From Bryoerythrophyllum caledonicum (taxonomy: Eukaryota > Streptophyta > Bryopsida > Pottiales > Pottiaceae): a stretch of DNA of 64,000 bases. A program made the translations under genes and the position numbers. Where the stretch lies: positions 23,972,786 to 24,036,785 of the forward strand of contig OZ020519.1 of NCBI GenBank assembly GCA_963971425.1, in the 5' to 3' direction. Shown here piece by piece: positions 35,991-47,687 of this stretch. The notes beneath the pieces were generated by a model. The model was given only the letters and a program-made list of their open reading frames with translations. It was not told the origin of the DNA and did not search any database. Each line of letters starts with the position of its first letter. Within the stretch, counting starts at the first letter, position 1.

Positions 35991-36249
35991 ACCTTGGTGG
36001 CAGTGGGTAAATTGATTTACCCCTAGTCATGGTCAAACCAGCGTTGACCCTTATGGGACGGACAACAACCTCTATCGGACGGACAGCGAGACGGACGGAC
36101 ACTACCGGACGGACGGACGGCCGAACAACCCTGATTGTCATTGAGGCCAGTTAGTTTGTTAGGCGAGATACTAAGGAGTAACCATTAAGGAGTTACCATT
36201 GGCAACAAAATTGAACACCTTCTTGACGTTGGAGTTGCCGACCATCACT

Positions 36250-37330
36250 CTCACCATTGGCATCTCTCGCCAAGCTCGTGGCAAAAAAGGACAGCTCCAT
36301 ATGCTTCTGCCTTGACTATTGGCGGATTCATGGAGTTACTAAGAAGGACATTTACCTCCTTCCACGTGTAGAAGAAACGCTTGACCAAATTTAAGGTGCC
36401 ACAAATTTTCCCTCCATTAATCTAATAATGGGATTTTAGCAAGTTCTTCTGTTCACCATAGTATGGATGAAGACGGTCTTCATATACCAAGTTGGCTTAT
36501 TTGAATGCCACAACCTATTCCTAGAATTGGGCAACGCCACACACTCTTTTCAGTGGCTCGTGGAGACATTGCTTAGCCAACTGCATTGGGACTCAGACTA
36601 CACATTGGTTTATAGACTAGCATCAACTTGAAGACGTTCACTAGATAGACCTTACGAGCACATTCGCTTGCATCTACAATGCAATGTTTAAGCTCAATGC
36701 ACAAAAGTGCGTCGTTGGCTTTTCGGAACATATCTACCTAGGCCATGTGGTGTGTATAGGTCTAAAATCCCACCTCGATATTATCAAGCAGTCACGGACT
36801 TCCCTCAACCCGTCAAACCGGAATGTATGCAATCCTTCATCAGTCTCATTAATCAATATTGGCCATTCATTTGAGATTTTGCAATCTTGGCAGCACCACT
36901 ATTTTGCCTCATGAAAAAAGAAGTTCGATTTGTATAGAGCACCAAAGAGCAAGCTTTTTTTACAAGCTTTAAGTGGCTTTGTAATCCTCCCTATCTCCAT
37001 CTATACGCACTTTCTTTGTATGTATTTACTCCAAACCGACGCTAGGTGCGACCCCATTGGTGGAATTCTACTTTTTTGCAAAGTTTTTGGTTGCAATGCT
37101 AGGGTTAATATTTTTCTTTCATGATTAGCCAATCAAAATATGCCACAAACAAGTCAACGTCATGCTACACTAACAAGTCACACAGAGAGTCATCTAACAT
37201 GGCAATAAGTAAAAGCTACCAAACTTTAGCAGGCGGACTTTGGGGATGCGCCGAGCTTTTGGCTTCAAATATTCAAATTTTCGTAATCACTGATTATAAG
37301 CATCTCCACCGAGTGGAAGGAAATTTCCAA
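36250..37330 (+). pseudogene. Ty3/gypsy reverse transcriptase-RNase H relic
   Basis: Recognisable pieces in order: VAKKDSSICFCLDYWRIHGV and YLLPRVEETLDQI (RT N-terminal block, near 36290-36400); WMKTVFIYQVGLFE (36460-36510); NAQKCVVGFSEHIYLGHVV (36690-36750, the KC-FG...YLGHVV block); LQTDARCDPIGGIL (37030-37075, RNase H start); and FVITDYKHLHRVEGN (37275-37325). The YxDD active-site block is not found, and there are many stops. In an intact element this would copy RNA into DNA. Confidence 0.65.
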
Positions 37331-37450
37331 ACTAGGGCGAAAAACCTACAGCTGGAGCAGGCACGCTTCAGTGTTTGTTGGGAGAATGATGCACCGCTTC
37401 AATGCTACCAACAACGTCTTTGGAAACGGGAGCCGCAATGGATGTGCGAA

Positions 37451-38519
37451 AGAGGCAGAATGTGGTAGAAATACCCTGAATGAGTAAGAATGTACCCAAG
37501 TGTGTCTGAATCACTATCACCATCACTATTCACTGTTTATTATTTACTATACTAGAAAGTATAGAAAAGCACCTTATGGCCATGTGGTGGTGTCACCTCA
37601 ACCTAGAGGAGTAAGGAGGTGAGGGGAGGGGCAAACTCTACAGTCAGAGGAAAGATTGGGAAAGGCATGGTAGTAGGAGGCGAGTAGGCGATGCCCACAA
37701 GAATGGAACCTTGGAAGCTCTGGTAGTGTCCCAAAAGCCGAGCAAAGGCGATCCTGGGTACACTAATTCATACATTTGTGCCGTTGAGTGAGTGATTTAA
37801 ACTGAGGTCAACTAACCATTTAGTTATTCAAGTTATGCTATGAATTGGGTGGGAGGTCAACTAATCACATGTTCTTATTACTTTGTTGTGAACTGATCTG
37901 ATTTAAACTGAGGTCAACTAATCATTTAACTGTTTATTAAAATTGTTTTAAAAGGAGTCACATTGCTTTCACAAAGTCACTGTGTGTGATGTTGTCCATG
38001 TGGGCCTTACTAATCCTCATGTCGGGCCTCATATTAATTTCAAGTTTTTCCACAACATCTCATATAAGTTTGGAATTTCTCCCAAAAAAATGTTCTTCTT
38101 CACAGTTTTTAATCAATGGAGTAGAGTTGAAATGCCTTGGTCCTCTAGGTGAGTACATGGATGACGGGGATGGGGGATTAGAGACTGGAGGTTGGGAACG
38201 CGAACCGGGACAATGATGGGGAGTTCACGACGGGGACGGGGGTCGGTTTTGGGGACAATGACGAGGATTGAGGGGTTTGAGGTAGGCACACGGAAAAAAA
38301 TTAAAAATTGTTACATTGGCCCGTTGGGCACAATGGGCGAGGATACATGAATCCTGAATCTAAGGGTGTACATCTTACTAAGTTTCAATACTTCCTTTTT
38401 GAATTGAATGAGTCATATATGACCGAATAAAAGGACCATAGACCTTCAAGGTATCTCGCAAACCTAAATAACAAGGACTGTACTTGCTCCGTTGGGCACA
38501 ACGGGTCAACATACCAGTG
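37451..38519. other. no gene seen; direct repeats
   Basis: Contains GATTTAAACTGAGGTCAACT at about 37795 and again ~101 bp further, and GTTGGGCACAA near 38333 and 38491. A short + strand frame at 37986-38216 has no recognisable domain. Confidence 0.4.
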
Positions 38520-38521
38520 TA

Positions 38522-39688
38522 CAGTCGAACCTCGATATGTGTTACCTTGATAAGTGTTAAAACTCTATATGTGTTATGGAGATCTCCGCTCCCTTAAAAT
38601 TAAGACTACTAAGTGTTATGTGTTAAGTGTTACGCAATGTCGCACTCCCAACTTTGTTGATTTTACCTCGATAAGTGATAAGTTTCCAAAAAAGGGCTTT
38701 TCGTAAGAGCCATTGCTTGGGGGAGATAATTTTGAGGTAAAGTAATAGTTTTTAGTTGCAAAGTGACTCTAGATGTCCATTCTAGAAACAAACTGATAGG
38801 TAGATGTATTTTTAAGTTCAATAGTCAATAGATCATATATTTTTAAGTTCATAAAGTAAAAGACAAGTGTACATTTAAGTTTATAAACTGAAAAATAAAA
38901 GGCAACTAGGCAAGGCGGCAAAGACTATAAGAAGGGACTAAAGGCTATAGAATTATTATTTGTATTGTGAACTCATTCATAGAATATATGTTGTTAGAGT
39001 TTTCATTAGTATTGCAAATTCATCAATAGAAGATATATTGTTAAAGTAAATTTCCTACAGTTTGCAATGGCAAAAGGTCATGAGTTCACGTTAGAGCAAA
39101 AACAAGAGATTATTCAATATCATGAGACTGTGTTAGCCAGTGGTGGAAAGATTACCAATAAAGCATTAACTGCGTGGGCCAATGCACACTTTCAAGTAAA
39201 CGCATCTGAGATGAATATTGGAGGAATAGTAAAGCGAAAAGAACAAGGTAGTGAACACGCAGATAGTGATTCTGATGAAGCTAATCCTCACGATATAGTA
39301 GAAGAAGTTGTAGGCTTTAAAGATGTAGGTAGTGCTCTTCAAACTTTGAAGAAGTTTTTGGAGCAAAGACCTAATGACACCATGTTATTTATGAAGAATA
39401 TTGAAGCATTATAAAAGGAAGTAGAATCTTGGCGTGTAGCAGAGACTCGCCAAAGTACTATTGATTCATTCTTTAAACGGACTTAGATAATTAATTAATC
39501 AATATTTTGTAATTTCATCCATTTTTCTATAAATGTTATGTATTTACTTTTCTAATTCTTCTAAGTGTTATTTTTTATAAGTGTTACAAATCATCGGCAT
39601 CACCCTCTATAAGTGTTATGTGTTACTAGTGCCCAAGTGTTAACTAAAAGTATGCTCCCAAGCCCTAACACTTATCGAGGTTTGACTG
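38522..39688 (+). mobile_element. pogo-like deletion derivative
   Basis: 1167 bp bounded by TA (38520-38521, 39689-39690). Inverted ends read CAGTCGAACCTCGATATGTG on the left and CAGTCAAACCTCGATAAGTG on the right (opposite strand), typical of pogo/Tigger-type elements. Several GTGTTA/AAGTGTTA motifs lie just inside both ends. The only coding content is a short ORF joining the two extremities of a transposase (39067-39486), so the element cannot move itself. Confidence 0.85.
39067..39486 (+). pseudogene. truncated pogo-like transposase (DNA-binding part plus tail)
   Basis: 115 residues to a TAA at 39412-39414, and in the same frame 23 more codons to 39486. The N-terminus, FTLEQKQEIIQYHE followed by ITNKALTAWANAHFQ, matches the helix-turn-helix start of CENP-B/pogo transposases. 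The segment after the stop (ETRQSTIDSFFKR) resembles the usual C-terminal tail of that family. The catalytic DDE domain (about 250-300 residues in relatives) is entirely missing. The product, if made, could bind element ends without cutting. Confidence 0.7.
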
Positions 39689-39869
39689 TACCAGAATGTG
39701 CGGAGACAGTATCCGCAACCACTCCCGCACTGCCATGTGTCGGCAAAGTAGTGGTCCTCACCGGGGGAATTTAGCGTCAAGACGACATAAATCAATTTTC
39801 TCCGTCCCTGGACCCACCAAAAGGTTGGACCGGGACGCCGTTTCGCTGTGCGTGGTGGTTGCGGCTGTA

Positions 39870-39995
39870 CTATTTACACCTGCTGTCCCTGGAGGTGAAA
39901 CTGTTTAGCACGCCCCGGACGAAGAGGAACAGGTGAAACGCGCCGCGCCGGGACAGGGAGTCGCCGAAACCAAGACGGACAGCAGGTGTAAATAG
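39870..39995. mobile_element. small TA-flanked MITE
   Basis: 126 bp with inverted ends CTATTTACACCTGCTGTCC and TA at both borders (39868-39869, 39996-39997). The GC-rich centre differs from the AT-rich surroundings. It lies ~180 bp to the right of the pogo-like element. Confidence 0.78.
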
Positions 39996-39997
39996 TA

Positions 39998-40681
39998 CGA
40001 AGTCTACACTAAGCCTATGGTTGAAGACTGAACTAAAAAGTGTCTTGCTCTTTTCCTCACTGTACTCAAGAATGGGGAAGATTTTGACTGTCTATAAGAA
40101 GAAATTGGGAAGGAAATTCAGGGATTCATACCTGTAAGAATGTTTTTCGTACATCTATGGGCAGAGTCCAATTATCCACATTCGTTGCATTGTGCCTGAG
40201 TAGTCTATATCATTGTGACCTTCACACGCACAGCATAAGCCAAACAACCACATTCAACTAAAACAATAAAACAAGCCTGTATTCACGACGTGAACATAGA
40301 CAAATTAGAATCCAGAAAATTCTTGCGTTCGATGTCAGAGCCTTAAGAATACTAAATCGGGTAATTTTACGACAAAATAAATAGTGCAGTTATGGCTGGA
40401 ATTCAATACGATACAGACAGACACTAGTACAAAGTTTTGAATGTTTATTTGTACAAGAAAAGAGAGACAAGGGTCAGTTCTGAGGAGAACTATTCCACGT
40501 CTCGCATCGTTACGCTCTTGTACAAAATATTCCTACAACTGTTCAACTTATTCACGCTGGTCCCAAATCTAGAGCCCCATCACTCCAAGCGGAGCTCATC
40601 ACTGAAAAGCAGAAGCAAAACAGAGCAGATTCCTGTTTGAGAAAAAAGTGAAGATTAAATACCAGTCACCGGTGGGGGGTT
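39998..40681 (-). other. probable 3' flank/untranslated region of the kinase gene
   Basis: Sequence immediately downstream of the NEK stop codon. No conserved frame; the + strand frame at 40437-40640 has no recognisable domain. Polyadenylation site not identifiable by eye. Confidence 0.35.
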
Positions 40682-43600
40682 TCAGATCACAATGGTGGGA
40701 TTCTCATGCGGTTGCTCGTCTCCCAACATGCCCTTAAGGCTTTTGGTCAGCCAGATAGCAGTCTCACGCGGCGACACCTTTCCCCGACCGAAAGGTTTCA
40801 AAACGATGGCGAGCTCCTCCAGCCGATGCTGAGACAGAAGTTGGGCCGAAAGCTCCAACAACCCTTCCAAGGCCTCGGCCCTCTGCCTGTAGGATTTCAC
40901 ATCCAGGCCATTGGCATGACGTTGGTGCATATCCACCTGAGGATGCCGACTGGTGACACTGCTGCCACCAGGGACAGAGACGACCTCCACATCAGAGGAT
41001 CTGGGTGGCAAATCAAGGAGAGAGCCAATGTCCATCTTCCCATGGAACGGTTCCAGGTCGGTGCGTCCAGCACGGAAGTCGATTTCGCCCATGGTTGCGT
41101 AATCAGCATCAACGTGTGAGTGATCAGATGTTGCGCCAAGTCGGAAAGTACTGTGCCTGATGACGTGAATGACATCATTAAAGGCAGGGCGTACTGGAGT
41201 GGGTGGAGTTGGCGACTTCTCACTGTAGTGGATTGTTCCCTTGTCTTGAGTCTTGTCGATGATTGATGTCTCCAGATGCATGGAGTAGAGAGGCTTACTC
41301 GACTCTGGAACTGGTAGAACCAGGCTAGAATCATTCCTGCTAATTGGTGTCGAGGTGTCCCGAATATCCTGTTTGCCCTTTGTCGGTTCAACATACCGTG
41401 GCGAAATCACAGTTGTGATATGGTTCCGGGTCGGCATCACTGATGATGAAAACTTGGGTCGATCAACTGGTCGGTCCTGAGAAGCAAGCTTGCTAGTGTA
41501 TGGCTCCGGATCAGCTGTCAGTTTGAATTCTGGAATGAGGTCCAGCCGAGGCGCATTGACGGAGACATTAAGAGAGTGGTTGTTGAGGCCCAGTTCTTGA
41601 ATAATATTGCCGCTCTCGCTGGGACTCGAGCGGTTTGACCGCATTGACGAGCCGTCTTTGTCTGATCTGGATGTCAGGCTTGATAACCGCTGCAATGTGC
41701 CCTTCACAGTATCTGCAGTACTGTCCCGATCAAGCCCACGTTCAAGAGAATTCTTCCGGAAATCAGAACGACGGCCGCTAAATCCGAAATCGGAACGACG
41801 GCCGCTTGCTCCAATGTCTGAGCGACGGGCACTTGCTCCAATGTCTGACCGACGGTCACTTAGGCCGATATCTGAGCGACGACCGCTCTGTCCGATCTCG
41901 GAGCGACGGTCACTTAGTCCAATATCTGAGCGACGACTGCTTCGTCCAACCTCGTCATTCTTCACCAAACGGCGACCACTTTGCCCGTTCTCGTCGTTCT
42001 TAACCAAACGACGACCGGTTTGCGAATCCTCGTCATTCTTAACCAACTCCGATGGTGGAGACACAGGAGGTCCCATCTGGGGCCGAAGTCTGTGACTCGG
42101 CGCAGCAAGATTTCGAGCGTTTGCATGAGGTGGAGAAGGCTGGGGAGGGGAAGTTCTTCTTGAAGACTTCTGCGGCAAAGGGAGTGAGGACCTTCTCGGC
42201 GCGCTCGTAATTGTCGGTGTGACTGGAACACGCTGTTTTCTCACTGATTCCTCCTCTGAACTAACCTGGCCCTTCGGAGGGGTAGGTGGCAGCTTATCAG
42301 CCCGCCATCTTGTTCTGGGAGAGTCAGCAGGAACATTCTGAAAGACAGGGTTATCATGTGGTCAGGTATGGAAGCTCCATGAAACCTTGAATAAAATACT
42401 TCAAAGCTCGACTGGTGCAGATGTGGAAGCAAGCGAAACAAGATGCATAGAACTTGAACATATCGGTAAAATATAACTACGTGCCTTCAAATCCACATCA
42501 AAATCGAGCGAGCATAGAGTAATGCCACCACAAAAACGAGACTAAACAGAAAGCACAGAAAAGGACAACTGGGGTTGCGATAATCTTACGGTTGTTTCCC
42601 TTGTCTTCGCCACAGGAGGGGTTTCAATCTGCTTGGACCTCCGTTTCGAGGGATCTGTCTTCGCTTTCAGAGCATTCACCAATCTGGCTGCTGGTGATGG
42701 AGTTTGAGGGTGTTTGGTAATAGTGATGGTAATCGTGTCACTCGTTGGAGGGTTTCGGTCAGATCGTGAAACCCTGGGAGCGCTCTTTTCTGGCAGCCTA
42801 GGTACTCTTTCCTCTGCTCGTTCCCTCGCACCATCGGCCTTCGGTCGTAGAACATTGATGGCGTACTGTGCAGCGACTTTACTCTCCTCTTTAACCCAAT
42901 CCCGATTAGACCCGACTCCTTTTTCACGTTCAGAGGGTTCTCGAGACGGCCTGAATGAGCCACGAATACTTCAAAAAAAGTCAATACACAGATACAAAGA
43001 GCAGTTTTAAAATATAGTATATAGATTCATCGAAGTGAAACTTTCATGAAGTTCTATTGAGGTAGCAGCAACAAGATAAAAACATTCGCTAATATACGAC
43101 AATACATACCTTGAGCTATCTGTGCCTCCAACGCTTTCATAAGCCCATGGTTGGTCAATGCAATCTTCAGTAGGAGGTCCATCTGTCAGATCGCCGAACT
43201 CCGTATCTACATCTGGACTACTCTTGGCATCAACTGAAAAACTTTCTCCGTCAGTGCTAGTGTCTACATTGGTTGTCACCTGATTTACAATCGGTGGTAA
43301 AGGTTTATCTGGCATTGATCGGCTTTTCCGAATAGGGGGATCAACTGGAGGACGAGGCTCAGTCCTGATCGGAGGCGCTGTTGGCGCTGTTGAGTTACAC
43401 ATTGCCGCTTGAACTCGACATTGCATAATGTATGGCTGCATGTGTGGGTGCCTGATGAGCTCTGCAGCCTGTAATTACAAACCAAAACAAGAGTCAATCA
43501 TCAGAATATAAAAAACTGTAGAAATGAAAAAATGTCCGAGGAGAAGCCGTTGGGAACCAAATATGCGGGGGGATCCAAATTCTAAAGGCTTAAACTTACA

Positions 43601-46083
43601 GTTGGTCTGTGCTCTGGATTTTTTCGTAACATGCTTCGAATCATACTCTTCCTGCACATCCATTAGAGATCGCAAAACACAGTTTTAGATGACACTCGGA
43701 ATAGATTAAAAATGACTCAGGATCTAGTAAGTTAATAAACAGAAACGCTGCACAAAGTCAGTCGATAACACACTCATAACAGATATTCCAAGCTATAATC
43801 ATGTTCAAAACGACTAAATATCTTACAAGGAGCTTGAGTAGATGCTAGGAAGAGGCCCAATCGTGGACTTATTGATCTTACTGATCAAACCTTGCATATC
43901 CTGCTCATCAATCCAGTACACGAAAGTCATTGCCACTAACACAAAACATAGGAATAGAAGTAAATAAAACAAACTGTATGCAGTAGAAATATCTGATCAA
44001 AAAGATGAATGGGTAGATACTAACAAAAGCCTTGAATGCAGGACGATGAGCTGCCATTTCATACATACAACAACCTGCAAAGTCACAAGCGAGACACTGT
44101 AAGTATTAGAAAGTAGTAAATGAAAAACCACAGTACAGCAGTGGCACATGAAGGAATAAAATAAACATAGAGGTCGAATGAGTACCTAAGGACCAAATAT
44201 CTGATTTGAATCCATACGGAATATCTGCGAGGAGCTCCGGACACATGTAGTTCGGGGTTCCGACAACCTGGATACGGCAACGCCAGATTTCAACCAAACT
44301 AGTCCATAAAACATTTCACCAGAAGTGATACAAAGAAATAGTAAGAGAAATGGCATTCTAGCAATCAGCAGTGCAGATAATCAAAGTAAAAACTGAATAC
44401 AAACAGTAAAGACCTTACCGACGAAGCTAGATCATCTTTGTTAAGCATCTTAGCCAACCCAAAGTCGCCTGCAACCCAAAAAAAAGCAAGAATCTCAGAA
44501 ATCAAGTGTAACAAATCAATGAATGCGCTAATGCTATTAGAATATATCAGAAAACCTGGATAAAGTGAGAAGTTAAGATTAACGTACCAAGTCGTATATC
44601 TTGATCCTTGGTCAAGAATATATTGGAACACTACAAACACCGAAACCTTAATTAGAAAATAGGGATCCGCTTCATCAAATCGAAGCCCAACAGAAGAAAA
44701 GGCAAAATAGAAATTACTGAATCAAACTTCTACGACTAGCAAAAAGCAGTTTCAGGATCACCTTCAGATCGCGATGGAGCACATGATTGGAATGCAAATA
44801 GTCAACTGACAGCAGAAGCTGAGCAAACCACTTCAAGAGTCTCTGCACACCAACCGTAAACAAACCCAAATCAGGATAGCATGGATGACGCACTAATTAA
44901 CAGATACGTTAAGATCCATAGAAATTTACGAAACTTGTATATCTGGAATTGAAACATGGCACTAAGCAAATAATGAGATACGATACTAGGATCACCGTCC
45001 ATATTGGTATTCAGCTCCGCATTCATTACCTCTTCAGAGAAATACTGACCGTGAGCCTTCCTGATAACATCAGCCCTAAACATAGGGAAACAGAATTTTT
45101 TTTAAATCCATCAGTATAAATACACACACTTCTCAATAAGCAAAGTAAAAATATGACAGATTGCACCCAACAGAGCAAGACAACAAGCTCAAGGAATCAA
45201 CTCACATGTCACCGCCTTCACAGTAGCCTGTGACAATGCACACATAACAACCCTGTCACAATGAACAAACACTAGTCAAACTTTACCCATTGGTTAGACG
45301 TATGAATAGGTCAACAGAATCTACTCACTGGCGTCGCTACTCACCTTTTCAACCCACGACTCCTTATATTCCACAACATATGGATGTTGTACTCTGGACA
45401 CCAGAGACATCTGCAGTACAAGAAAGTGGATTTAAATGACGCTCATATGCATAAAAGCAACATTCGCTGACAGAGTATAATAAAGGGTCAGCTCTCACAA
45501 ATCTCTACAGGAGGGAAAAATAAGTCTAGCACGGGTATTCATCAGGATTTCAACATGAAAGAAAAGCGTACAACAGGTGCAAGAAGAGCACCTCTTGATG
45601 GGCAGAACGACGACATCGATCCGTCTGGCGTGCAAGACGAATCTTCTTCAAGACATATCTGCTCAAACATCATGCACAAGAGTAAGTATCCGACAAAATC
45701 GCACACTCGAGAAGACGTTGATAATCTATCTGAATCCATTTCCTCTCCAGTACATACAATGTGTCGACTGTCTCTCTTGATAAGGACTCGAAAAAACTCC
45801 AGTTCGAACTAAGCAGCAAAATTATCCTAGCATTCGAACAATACATCTGCAGGAAGATCGACAAAAACAGTGTCGACTGCGCGCACAAGCCAGGGACAAA
45901 ATCGTAGTTACAACACAAAATGCAAGTTCTAAGAGCCCACGAGCACACTCAAAGCAAGAAAAATAAGGTTTCGGTATCCAACTTTTTCTTCTCGAGCTTA
46001 TGATTGACGAGGATCGCCGATCCGAAAGCTCCGCGTCCAACTTGTTCCATGATCTCATAGTTATCCATCTTCGAATCTGCCAT
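40682..46083 (-). CDS. NIMA-related protein kinase, NEK6/IBO1-like
   Basis: Ser/Thr kinase; plant relatives such as Arabidopsis NEK6/IBO1 act on microtubules and directional cell growth. I trace 15 coding exons with GT-AG introns: 46083-45983, 45658-45592, 45410-45345, 45252-45206, 45075-45030, 44842-44762, 44630-44588, 44468-44419, 44267-44186, 44074-44025, 43900-43827, 43651-43600, 43468-43110, 42950-42590 and 42337-40682. All phases match, giving 1044 residues. Kinase domain ~8-265: VGRGAFGSA (P-loop), VLKKI (catalytic Lys38), VLHRDLK (132-136), GDFGLAK (DFG 152-154), GTPNYMCPE. The long tail is basic and Pro/Ser-rich with a repeat block (~590-700) and ends with a conserved helix: [16 protein letters not shown], then [11 protein letters not shown], as in the NEK6 group. 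Start: the first ATG, in [13 protein letters not shown], which fits the family. Length is slightly above the ~950 residues of the Arabidopsis protein. Confidence 0.92.
41769..42060 (-). repeat. in-frame minisatellite within the kinase tail
   Basis: On the coding strand, about three 39-bp units (13 residues, LVKNDE-x-x-x-S/T-G-R-R) are followed by six or seven 27-bp units (9 residues, SDIG-x-S-x-R-R). Both lengths are multiples of three, so the frame is kept. Units differ at synonymous and Gly/Ala/Asp positions. Confidence 0.9.
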
Positions 46084-47499
46084 GGCGACCGCCTTGAATA
46101 GAATTTAAAATACCCTCACTACCACAACTTAGAACCGGTTTGATAAATCTCCTCACTCCGCCGGCCGCCTCCACATACTCCTCTCTACCTCGTCACATGT
46201 ACTTCCTAGTTTTATGATCCAGTGCCCTAATGTAACCTCCATTCGAACCTATTGGCGTCCTCATGCTCCGCGGCGCAACTTCCCCCCGTCGGAAAGCAAG
46301 AACATACGTCATCCCGCGCTTCCAACTAACGTACCTCCCGAAAATCACATAAAAACAACAAGCGCTCCCGCTTCAAACGCTCCCGCCGTTAACCGCGCGG
46401 ATTCCTGGTGCGCAAGAAACTAAATCTGATAGCGGTTGCAAGCACTAGGTTAAGAAGAAACTGAAACTCCGCGACAAGAATTTCTGACAAAAGCTGATTC
46501 CTAGTCCGCAAGAACGAGGTTACGACAAAACAAAAGAGAACACCAGGAGTTCGGCGACAAGAATTTAGACAGAGCGGCCCTTACAACAATGTGGATTCCT
46601 AATCCGCAACAACTAAAAGCCGATAACAAGCGCAAGAACTAGGTTAACATAAAACAGCGTGGAACAAAAGCTCGGCGGCCAGAATTTCTACAGTGCCACC
46701 GATAGGGAGTGCAAAAGCGAGGTACAAATGCTGCCCCGGATTCCAATAGCAACAAATGAAAGAACAACGACGACAACACTAAACAAAGAATCAAAAAACA
46801 GACGAAGGCGGGACAGAGGAGCTTAGAAACTCCTGACAAACCAGGAAAAAGATTGGGAGAAAGGAAAGAGAAGAAGGCGGATCTGGCCGCCGGCGCAGCG
46901 GCACTTAGCGAATCGGGAGCGGAGGAGAAAGCGTGGCGTGCCTGGCGAGCGAGCGGAGAGAAAGCATGCACAGGTCGCGGAGAGAGTGAGTTGGCTCGCC
47001 ACGCTAATCGCGCGTCCGGCTCCGAAGCCGCGCGCGTGGTTTTCCTTAGCAAGAAAAGCTTGGAACGAGCGCTACTATTTGTGAAGCCAATTTCGAATCG
47101 GAACACGCGAAAACCTCTCGCTCTGATCATTCGCGGTAGATATTTTTTCCAGGACACGAAATTGCGCTGCTAAAATTGGCGAGTACAGATAAAAGCAAGG
47201 CTGTGACGGCCTGGCAGCTATTTTCTCTCTACTCCTACTTCCTAGACTATTTTCTGCTGCTACTATTATGCTGCTGCCTACTGAGTTGGAAGATAAGTCA
47301 CTGCATCCTTCCACGGGAAATGGATCCCGTCGCCCTTCGGCCTTGCTCGCGTCGGAAGCAGAATCCATACCCACCAACGCCGCCCTCCCACGTCCATCAC
47401 ATTGCGCAGGTTTCGTGAAAACCCGAGATCGTATACATTCGTCCATGTCTGTGAGAAAGCGCTTTGTTAAATCACTGATAAAGATCACTAAGAAGTTGC
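46084..47499. other. intergenic region with GC-rich promoter/leader of the kinase gene
   Basis: Between the kinase start and the end of the palmitoyltransferase gene, both transcribed leftward. 46850-47050 is clearly GC-richer and open in several frames on both strands, without a conserved domain; I take it as the kinase promoter and 5' leader. Confidence 0.45.
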
Positions 47500-47687
47500 T
47501 GATTTACTTTGGATTTGAGAAGGGCATATGAGTGGTGTCAATATCGTAGTCATAACCAACATCATCATAAGAGAGAGCAACGTGAGCTTTAGACCCCCAC
47601 ATGGTAATGGTGCAACTAAATATGCCAACAAACATAAAAATGATGAGTAAAGGCAAGGTTTTCTGGTGTTGTAAGTTGAATGTTTAC

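Larger units (their letters stand above)
32075..36133. mobile_element. hAT-like non-autonomous element packed with 21-bp tandem repeats
   Basis: 4059 bp with an exact 8-bp target duplication ATTGTCAT (32067-32074 and 36134-36141) and terminal inverted repeats CAGGGTTGT / ACAACCCTG, both hallmarks of the hAT superfamily. Subterminal zones (32090-32160 and 36055-36120) are crowded with GGACGGACA-type repeats in the same orientation at both ends. The interior carries two blocks of 21-bp tandem repeats separated by an AT-rich spacer (33720-34380). There is no transposase. It splits a decayed gypsy element. Confidence 0.88.
30730..37450 (+). mobile_element. decayed Ty3/gypsy-type retrotransposon interrupted by a hAT-like element
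   Basis: Left part: a gag zinc knuckle at about 30757-30803 (CNICNTLGHNARSF, pattern C-x2-C-x4-H-x4-C with the last Cys changed to Phe). Right part (36250-37330): reverse transcriptase and RNase H segments. Sequence at 32074 resumes at 36134 after a hAT-like insertion with an 8-bp duplication. All coding parts have many stops. No LTRs were identified. Confidence 0.6.

Noticed and set aside
46639-47173. Overlapping open frames in the GC-rich region upstream of the kinase
   Set aside because: Open on both strands, no conserved domain, and composition explains it; better read as promoter and leader.
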